This document shows positions 58,609 through 64,000 of a stretch of 64,000 bases of DNA, one piece after another (the first letter of the stretch is position 1; the number at the start of each line of letters is the position of its first letter). Where the stretch lies: assembly GCA_016870395.1 (NCBI GenBank), contig VGBT01000004.1:1-64000 (forward strand). The letters run 5' to 3'. The translations under genes were made by a program, and so were the position numbers. Under the pieces are notes generated by a model, which was given only the letters and a program-made list of their open reading frames with translations, was not told the origin of the DNA and did not search any database. This DNA is from Actinomycetota bacterium (GTDB taxonomy: Bacteria > Actinomycetota > Acidimicrobiia > IMCC26256 > JAENVU01).

Positions 58609-59385
58609 ATGGCGAGGCTCGACGGCAAGGTCGCGATCATCACGGGCGGCGGCAACGGCATGGGGCGCGTCGCGTCGACGCTGTTCGGCGCCGAGGGGGC
58701 GCGGGTCATGGTGGCCGACTTCTCGGGGGCCGGCGGGCGCGAGACCGTCGAGATGGTCGAGGCGGCGGGAGGCGAGGCCGCGTTCGTACAGGTCGACGTC
58801 GCCGACGACGGCCAGGTCGCCGCGATGGTGCGAGCCACGATGGAGCGCTTCGGCGCGCTCCACGTGCTCTACAACAACGCCGGCATCTTCCCGGCCGACG
58901 ACGGCGGCGTCACCGAGACCCCCGAGGCCACCTGGGAGCGGGTCATGGACGTCAACCTCAAGGGCGTGTGGCTCGGCTGCAAGCACGGGATCCCCGCGAT
59001 GCTCGACAGCGGTGGCGGCTCGATCGTCAACGTCGCGTCCTTCGTCGCGCTGATGGGCGCGGCCACGGCGCAGATCGCGTACACCGCGAGCAAGGGCGGC
59101 GTCCTGTCGATGACCCGGGAGATCGCGGTCGAGTACGCGCGGAGGAACATCCGGGCCAACTCGCTCTGCCCCGGCCCGATCGCGACCCCGATGCTCGAGG
59201 AGCTGATGAGCGACCCCGTGCGCAAGCAGCGTCGGCTCGTGCACATCCCGATGGGTCGCCTCGGGCAGGCCGAGGAGCTGGCCAAGGCCGCGCTGTTCCT
59301 GGCCTCCGACGACTCGTCGTTCATGACCGGTACGCAGCTGGTGGTGGACGGCGGCATCACCGCCGCCTACGTGACGCCGGAATAG
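58609..59385 (+). CDS. short-chain dehydrogenase/reductase
   Basis: A 258-residue SDR: IITGGGNGMGRVAS cofactor loop, VLYNNAGIF, catalytic YTASK with Ser in NVASFVAL, ending GTQLVVDGGITAAYVTPE. Asp (VADFSGAGG) favours NAD(H). The ATG at 58609 (MARLDGK) is chosen as the normal family start, with GGAGCAGAAG upstream; the longer GTG frame from 58561 is less likely. Divergent from lysS; no operator palindrome seen. Confidence 0.88.
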   Translation: MARLDGKVAIITGGGNGMGRVASTLFGAEGARVMVADFSGAGGRETVEMVEAAGGEAAFVQVDVADDGQVAAMVRATMERFGALHVLYNNAGIFPADDGGVTETPEATWERVMDVNLKGVWLGCKHGIPAMLDSGGGSIVNVASFVALMGAATAQIAYTASKGGVLSMTREIAVEYARRNIRANSLCPGPIATPMLEELMSDPVRKQRRLVHIPMGRLGQAEELAKAALFLASDDSSFMTGTQLVVDGGITAAYVTPE

Positions 59386-59443
59386 AACGGCCCCACGCCC
59401 CGAGCGCCACCCTGGCGGTTCGTGGGATGCGAGACTCCCGCCC

Positions 59444-60823
59444 ATGACGACGGGACGACTGACGGCCGACGAGCTGCGCTCGCTGGTGGCCGACGGCGAC
59501 ATCGACACCGTGGTGGTCTGCTTCCCCGACCTGCAGGGGCGCCTGATGGGCAAGCGGGTGGTGGGCCACTACTTCGTCGACCACGTGCTCGACGGCGGTC
59601 GGACGATCGAGGCGTGCAATTACCTCATCGCCCTCGACGTAGACATGACGCCGCTCCCCGGCTACGAGTTCGCCAACTGGGAGCAGGGCTACGGCGACTT
59701 CTCCTGCGTCGCCGACCTCGCGACCCTGCGCCGGATCCCGTGGCTCGAGGCGACGGCGCTCGTCCTGTGCGACCTCGTCGACGAGCACACCGGGGAGCCC
59801 GTGGAGGAGTCGCCGCGCCGGATCCTGCGCCGGCAGGTCGAGCGCGCCGCGGCACTCGGCTTCACGGTCAACATCGGCGCCGAGCTCGAGTTCTTCCTCT
59901 TCGAGGACTCCTACCGCGACGCCGCCGCGCGCGGCTACACGAGCCTCACCCCGCACGCCGACGTGATCCAGGACTACCACGTGTTCCAGACGACGCGCGA
60001 CGAGTACCTGATCCGCCAGATCCGCAATGGCGTCGACGCCGCCGGCATCCCCGTCGAGTTCTCCAAGGGCGAGGCGGGCAAGGGGCAGCACGAGATCAAC
60101 CTCGTCTACGCCGACGCGCTCGAGATGGCAGACCGGCACGTGATCTACAAGAACGCCGCGAAGGAAATCGCCTCGGCCAACGGACGCTCGCTCACCTTCA
60201 TGGCCAAGTACGCCATGGAGGAGGTCGGTTCGTCGTGCCACATCCACTCGAGCGTCTGGGACGCCGACGGCGGGCGATCGCTGATGTGGAGCGACGACAC
60301 GCCGGACCACATGTCCGACCTGTTCCGCGGCTGGCTCGCCGGCCTGGTCACGACGGGACGCGAGCTCTCGTGGATGTTCGCCCACTACGTGAACTCGTAC
60401 AAGCGCTACCAACCGGAGTCGTGGGCACCCACCGCGCTCGCGTGGGGCGTCGACAACCGCACGTGCGGGTTCCGCCTCGTCGGCCACGGACAGGGGTTCC
60501 GGGTGGAGTCGCGCATCCCGGGTGCCGACGTGAACCCCTACCTGGCCTTCGCGGCCACGATTGCCGCCGGCCTGCACGGCATCGAGGCCGGGCTGGACCT
60601 CCCGCCCGCGTTCGCCGGCAACGCGTACGACGCCCCCGACCTGCCCCACGTGCCGTCCACCCTCATCGAGGCGATCGAGGCGTTCGAGGCCAGCACGGTG
60701 GCCCTCGACGCCTTCGGACCCGCGGTGCACCACCACCTCGCCAACACCGCCCGCCAGGAGTGGGCCACGTTCAACCGCGCCGTCACCGACTGGGAGCGGC
60801 GCCGCAACTTCGAGCAGATCTGA
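59444..60823 (+). CDS. glutamine synthetase-like, gamma-glutamyl-polyamine synthetase type
   Basis: A 459-residue glutamine-synthetase-fold ligase. GAELEFFLFED, GEAGKGQHEINLVYADALEMADRH, SSCHIHSSVWD and RVESRIPGADVNPYLAFAATI give the metal, ammonia and ATP sites. The size and the FPDLQGRLMGKRV opening fit PuuA/GlnA3-like enzymes, which join glutamate to putrescine or other amines. Immediately followed (1-nt TGATG overlap) by a class I amidotransferase-like hydrolase, as in the Puu pathway. I infer amine catabolism, not nitrogen assimilation. Confidence 0.85.
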   Translation: MTTGRLTADELRSLVADGDIDTVVVCFPDLQGRLMGKRVVGHYFVDHVLDGGRTIEACNYLIALDVDMTPLPGYEFANWEQGYGDFSCVADLATLRRIPWLEATALVLCDLVDEHTGEPVEESPRRILRRQVERAAALGFTVNIGAELEFFLFEDSYRDAAARGYTSLTPHADVIQDYHVFQTTRDEYLIRQIRNGVDAAGIPVEFSKGEAGKGQHEINLVYADALEMADRHVIYKNAAKEIASANGRSLTFMAKYAMEEVGSSCHIHSSVWDADGGRSLMWSDDTPDHMSDLFRGWLAGLVTTGRELSWMFAHYVNSYKRYQPESWAPTALAWGVDNRTCGFRLVGHGQGFRVESRIPGADVNPYLAFAATIAAGLHGIEAGLDLPPAFAGNAYDAPDLPHVPSTLIEAIEAFEASTVALDAFGPAVHHHLANTARQEWATFNRAVTDWERRRNFEQI

Positions 60824-61548
60824 TGGCACGCCCGCTCGTCGCGCTGCCTGCATACCCTGTGAAGGCCGGCCGCGTCGACGGCTGGCGCGACCCCGCGGTC
60901 GCGATCCCCGAGCCCTACGTGGGCGCGCTGCAGCGCGCCGGCGCCCAGGAGGCGGTGCTCGGCCCCGTCGACCTGTCCGACGGCGAGGCCCGCTCGCGGT
61001 TGGACTCGTTCGACGGCCTCCTCCTCGCCGGCGGCGGCGACGTGCTCCCCTCGCACTACGGCCAGCAGCGCGACGAGCGCACCTACGGCACGATCCCCGT
61101 GCGCGACACCTTCGAGATGGCGCTCTGTCGCGCGGCCATCGAGATGGGCCTCCCGATTCTCGCGATCTGCCGCGGCACGCAGGTGCTCAACGTCGTGCGC
61201 GGGGGGACCCTGTCCCAGCACATCTCCGACGAGTTCCCGGGTCACGGCATGCCCGGCGTGGAGGGCGGCCAGAACGTCCATGCGGTCGACCTGACCCCGG
61301 GGACGCGGGTGGCCGGCGCGATGGCCGTGACCGAGGCTGCCTGCTCGTGCCATCACCACCAGGCGATCGACCGGGTCGGCGACGGGCTCACGGTCACGGC
61401 TCGCTCCCCCGACGGGATCGTCGAGGCGGTGGAGCTCGCCGGCGAAACGTGGGTCGTCGCGGTGCAGTGGCACCCCGAGGACACCGCCGCTTCGGATCCG
61501 GTTCAGCAGCGCCTCTTCGACACGTTCGTCGCCCAGTGCGGTCGATGA
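60823..61548 (+). CDS. class I glutamine amidotransferase-like gamma-glutamyl hydrolase (PuuD type)
   Basis: A 241-residue peptidase C26 protein. Nucleophile Cys116 in ILAICRGTQVLNV; His217 and Glu219 in VAVQWHPED. Such enzymes hydrolyse gamma-glutamyl-GABA to release glutamate and GABA. Translationally coupled to the glutamine-synthetase-like gene. Followed by a family B palindrome near its stop, a likely transcript end. Confidence 0.88.
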   Translation: MARPLVALPAYPVKAGRVDGWRDPAVAIPEPYVGALQRAGAQEAVLGPVDLSDGEARSRLDSFDGLLLAGGGDVLPSHYGQQRDERTYGTIPVRDTFEMALCRAAIEMGLPILAICRGTQVLNVVRGGTLSQHISDEFPGHGMPGVEGGQNVHAVDLTPGTRVAGAMAVTEAACSCHHHQAIDRVGDGLTVTARSPDGIVEAVELAGETWVVAVQWHPEDTAASDPVQQRLFDTFVAQCGR

Positions 61549-61585
61549 GACCTGCGACCCCGCGCCTCCGGCACCTCCCCCACCT

Positions 61586-61638
61586 TTCCCCGGTTTGATG
61601 CAGGAGGCGCACTATGCGCTCCTCGCGCAACAAACCCG
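61586..61638. repeat. family B palindrome, copy 4
   Basis: CCGGTTTGATGC and GCAACAAACCCG outer arms; GGAGGCGCA and TGCGCTCCTC inner arms around CTA. Best-paired family B copy. It sits between the convergent amidotransferase stop (61548) and carboxymuconolactone-decarboxylase-like stop (61655). Confidence 0.8.
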
Positions 61639-61654
61639 CGAGCTGCGCGCCTGA

Positions 61655-62239
61655 TCAGGCGTCGGGCGCGAGACCATCGGGAGGCCACACCGCGAGACCG
61701 TCGTCGAGCGGAACCCGCAACGAGCGCAGCACGCCGGAGAGCATCTGATAGGTGCCGATCAGCACGACCAGCTCGACACGCTGCACCTCCTGTGGGAGCG
61801 CCTCGCCCAGCTCGGCCCAGAGGTCGTCCGTGATCGCCTCGCCCGCGAGCGTGACGTCGGTCGCCGCCAGCACCGCGCGCTCGACCGGACCGAAGCGGTC
61901 GTCGTGCTCCCAGTCGCGCACTGCCGCGAGGTCTTCCGACGGCGCGCCGAACATGGGCCCGAGGTGCCAGTGCTGACCCCACTCGTAGTACGAACCGGTG
62001 ACCCAGCCCACCCGCATGATCACGAGCTCACGCAGCCGCGCGTCGATCGTGCCGTGCAGGAGCACGGGATCCAGCGCGTGGTAGAGAGCCTTCGCGAGCG
62101 CCGGACGGTGCAGCAGCACGCGGAACACGTTGATCTCGGCCAGGTAGTCGGGCAGGCCGACGTGCGTCGCGGCCTCGCGCGCCGCGTGGATCGGCAGCGG
62201 CGCGACTCGCTCCGTCGACCCGGACTCGTTCGCGCTCAC
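61655..62239 (-). CDS. carboxymuconolactone decarboxylase/AhpD-family protein lacking CxxC
   Basis: A 194-residue all-helical protein of the CMD/AhpD family: IDARLRELVIMRVGWVTGSYYEWGQHWHLG, then ERAVLAATDVTLAGEAITDDLWAELGEAL. The site that is CxxC in peroxidase members reads YYEWGQH here, so it has no redox cysteine pair. Role uncertain: decarboxylase-like or structural. ATG overlaps the alcohol dehydrogenase stop (ATGA). Confidence 0.85.
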   Translation of the reverse strand: MSANESGSTERVAPLPIHAAREAATHVGLPDYLAEINVFRVLLHRPALAKALYHALDPVLLHGTIDARLRELVIMRVGWVTGSYYEWGQHWHLGPMFGAPSEDLAAVRDWEHDDRFGPVERAVLAATDVTLAGEAITDDLWAELGEALPQEVQRVELVVLIGTYQMLSGVLRSLRVPLDDGLAVWPPDGLAPDA

Positions 62240-63336
62240 GGGACCACCACCGCATGCACCGGGCGGTCACCCTCGGCGTCGCCGGCCATGAGCCGCAGCA
62301 GGTCCGGGGTCGCCTCGAGCCCGCTCGTGGTGTGCGCCAGCCCGCGGAACGGTGACGTGTCGGACGCGAGCAGGTCGAGCGCGGCGCGGTACGCGGCCAC
62401 GTCGACACCCAGGGCACCCAGCATGCGCAGCTCCTTGTAGACGACCATGTCGGGGTGGAAGCCCGGGGTCTCGGCGCTGCCGCGCGTTCCTGCGAGCACC
62501 ACGGTGCCTCCCGGGCGGGCCAGCGCGACCGCCTGCCCCAGTGCGGCAGGGGCCTTCGCGGTGACGTCGACCACGACGTCGGCGAGCGCGCCTCCGGTGA
62601 GGTCGCGCAGCGCCCGCACCGGATCGTCGCGCTCCACGTCGACCGTCGCGTCGGCACCGAGGTCGCGGGCCAGCGCGAGGCGTTTCGCGTCGCGGGTCCC
62701 GGCGCCCGTCACGAGGATCGGCCCGGCACCGGCGCGACGAAGCGCGACGACGGCGGCGAGACCGCGGATGCCGGGGCCGAGCACCGCGACCGCGTCGCCG
62801 GCGGCGGTGCCCGGAACCGTGACCGCCCACCGGATCGCGGCACCGACCGGGTTGAAGAGGGTGGCCTCCACGGGATCGAGCGCGACCGGGACGGCGAGGA
62901 CCTGCGCGTCGGGCGCGAGGTAGAGGTACTCGGCGTACCCGCCCCACAGGCCCGGCGCCCGGTCGAGCGCCATGAAGCCGTACATGTCGGCGAGGCCGTG
63001 GCGCTCGCACCGGCGGTGCACTCCGTCGCGACACGCCGCACAGTCACGGCACGACTGGAAGACCTCGACCGCGACGCGGTCGCCGACCTGCACACCCCAT
63101 CGCGCTGCCGCACGCGAGCCGAGCGCCTCGACCACGCCGACGATCTCGTGGCCGGGGACGAACGCGAACCCGCCCCACAGCTCACCGGTGAACTGCTCGT
63201 GGTCGGTGCCGCACAGACCGCAGGCCTCGACGCGCAGCACGCCGTCGTCGTCGGCGACCTCCGGGATGGGCAACGAACGCGGCTCGAGCCGGCGCGGGGC
63301 CTCCAGGACGAGGGCGCGGGCCGAGGGCACCGTCAC
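62236..63336 (-). CDS. zinc-dependent alcohol dehydrogenase (MDR)
   Basis: A 366-residue medium-chain dehydrogenase. Catalytic zinc ligands CGLCGTDHE and GHEIVG; structural zinc CRDCAACRDGVHRRC; cofactor loop VLGPGIRGLAA. Oxidises an alcohol, probably NAD-dependent. The GTG at 63336 is 7 nt after TAGCCT (leaderless). It is followed by the overlapping CMD-like gene. Confidence 0.92.
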   Translation of the reverse strand: MTVPSARALVLEAPRRLEPRSLPIPEVADDDGVLRVEACGLCGTDHEQFTGELWGGFAFVPGHEIVGVVEALGSRAAARWGVQVGDRVAVEVFQSCRDCAACRDGVHRRCERHGLADMYGFMALDRAPGLWGGYAEYLYLAPDAQVLAVPVALDPVEATLFNPVGAAIRWAVTVPGTAAGDAVAVLGPGIRGLAAVVALRRAGAGPILVTGAGTRDAKRLALARDLGADATVDVERDDPVRALRDLTGGALADVVVDVTAKAPAALGQAVALARPGGTVVLAGTRGSAETPGFHPDMVVYKELRMLGALGVDVAAYRAALDLLASDTSPFRGLAHTTSGLEATPDLLRLMAGDAEGDRPVHAVVVP

Positions 63337-63346
63337 GAGTCGGAGG

Positions 63347-64000
63347 CTAACAGTGACGTCCGGCGAGCGCCGCGTATGCCTCGGCAACCGGACGCCGCCG
63401 CCGCGCCGCGTCGAAGAGACCGACCTCGGTCACCTCGCCGATCGGGCGCGTGAGAGCCGTGTGCCAGTCGTACTGGTCGCCGCGGCTGTACCAGCAGACG
63501 CCACGAACCGGAAGGCCGTCGGCGCGCATCGCGTCGAGGCGTTCGACGATGGCGTCCAGCCACCGCTCGCCGTCGGCGGGGTCGAGACCCAGGTTCGAGG
63601 TCTCCGCGACCCAGAAGGGGGCGCCGTAGCGCGCATGCCAGGCGCGTGCCTCTTCCTCGTATGCGGCGACCCGCTCCTCGACCGTCAGCGCCGACCCGTC
63701 ACCGCCGTGGACGGTAATCGAGACCGGATAGAAGTCGTGGCCGGCCACGACCCGACGTGTGTCGCGCAGCGCGAGTGCGTCGATCTGGACCCGAGTCGAC
63801 TCCTCGACGTGCTCGAACGCGACACCCCGGCCGCCGCGGAGCTCGAGGCCGAAGTGCAGGTCCCAGACGCCATGTACCTCGGCCCGGCGCGCGTCGGCCG
63901 CCTCCCCCAGGTCGGCGTCGCGCACGACCTGGCAGTCGAAGCCCTCGGCCCCGATCCACCAGCCGTCGCGGTCGGCCCGTATCCGTGCGATCGCTTCGAG
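63347..64000 (-). CDS. glycoside hydrolase family 1-like protein, partial
   Basis: The C-terminal 217 codons of a protein that runs off the window's right edge (its start is missing). YDW and RPIGEVTEVGLFDAARRRRPVAEAYAAL resemble the end of TIM-barrel glycosidases (GH1 or clan A relatives), with WVAETSNLG as a likely Glu-bearing strand. Not a confident family. The stop TAG overlaps the -10 box of the alcohol dehydrogenase. Confidence 0.5.
   Translation of the reverse strand, partial: LEAIARIRADRDGWWIGAEGFDCQVVRDADLGEAADARRAEVHGVWDLHFGLELRGGRGVAFEHVEESTRVQIDALALRDTRRVVAGHDFYPVSITVHGGDGSALTVEERVAAYEEEARAWHARYGAPFWVAETSNLGLDPADGERWLDAIVERLDAMRADGLPVRGVCWYSRGDQYDWHTALTRPIGEVTEVGLFDAARRRRPVAEAYAALAGRHC

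Noticed and set aside
58531-59553. 341-residue N-terminal extension of lysyl-tRNA synthetase
   Set aside because: It is antisense to an SDR gene. The lysS -10 box TAGCCT lies just before the ATG at 58530.
1-64000. CRISPR arrays, phage genes, insertion sequences, rRNA or tRNA genes
   Set aside because: None seen: no regularly spaced repeats of 25-40 nt, no transposase or integrase motifs, no cloverleaf with a CCA end that I could recognise by eye. Small tRNAs could be missed without a search tool.

Overview
The window is a very GC-rich (roughly 70 % by eye), gene-dense piece of bacterial chromosome. About sixty genes lie on both strands, many with 4-bp ATGA/GTGA stop-start overlaps. The mix of families points to an actinobacterium: multiple FadE-type acyl-CoA dehydrogenases, FadD-like ligases, FadA-like thiolases, SDRs, CYP enzymes, an F420-type luciferase-like oxidoreductase, DUF2889, and an actinobacterial HisN-like histidinol phosphatase. 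Some fifteen genes start 5-10 nt downstream of a TANNNT -10 box with no Shine-Dalgarno, i.e. they look leaderless, which also fits. An Acidimicrobiia-type soil or aquatic lineage is my inference. No phage, IS element, CRISPR array, rRNA or tRNA was seen.

Layout. 0-9 kb: a fused double acyl-CoA dehydrogenase divergent from a D-aminoacylase-like amidohydrolase; then patatin, ferredoxin and lipoprotein; an ACMSD-like amidohydrolase; a P450 and a DoxX protein. 9-20 kb: FGGY kinase, HisN, lipoprotein, thiolase, PHP phosphoesterase, a metallo-beta-lactamase/Rieske fusion, then SDR, acyl-CoA ligase and MaoC-like dehydratase, and a frameshifted alpha/beta hydrolase. 20-25 kb: an atypical acyl-CoA ligase with DUF2889, a decayed molybdopterin oxidoreductase, an SDR. 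25-33 kb: phosphoglycerate mutase, aldehyde dehydrogenase divergent from FGGY kinase plus a sphingosine-phosphate-lyase-like PLP enzyme, Ppx/GppA phosphatase, a HEPN/MNT pair, a TetR regulator, then a lower-GC gap. 34-44 kb: Ltp2-like thiolase/DUF35 operon divergent from a ThDP-like fragment and SDR; amidohydrolase, P450, methyltransferase and 2H phosphoesterase; CaiC-like ligase. 44-64 kb: PAS-GGDEF-EAL protein; two acyl-CoA dehydrogenases plus a carboxyltransferase in one overlapping operon; phosphatase; third ACMSD-like amidohydrolase; secreted peptidase; aldehyde dehydrogenase; lysyl-tRNA synthetase; a glutamine synthetase/glutamine amidotransferase pair of the gamma-glutamyl polyamine type; alcohol dehydrogenase; glycoside-hydrolase fragment.

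How it works together. Most genes are catabolic: CoA activation, dehydrogenation, hydration, 3-hydroxyacyl oxidation, thiolysis or retro-aldol cleavage, with P450/ferredoxin hydroxylation and amidohydrolases. The strongest unifying signal is a repeated operator-like palindrome, TGAC-N5/6-GTCA, at about a dozen promoters of these catabolic genes and absent from the housekeeping genes (lysS, gpmA, hisN, ppx). It often abuts the -10 box. A TetR-family gene at 32512-33165 carries a related palindrome on its own -10, making it a candidate regulator of a dispersed regulon.

A second signal is two families of about 45-50-nt complex palindromes in gene-end spacers. Family A has four near-identical 45-nt copies; one supplies both the stop codon of an acyl-CoA dehydrogenase and a TTG start for the following carboxyltransferase. 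Family B has three or four looser copies.
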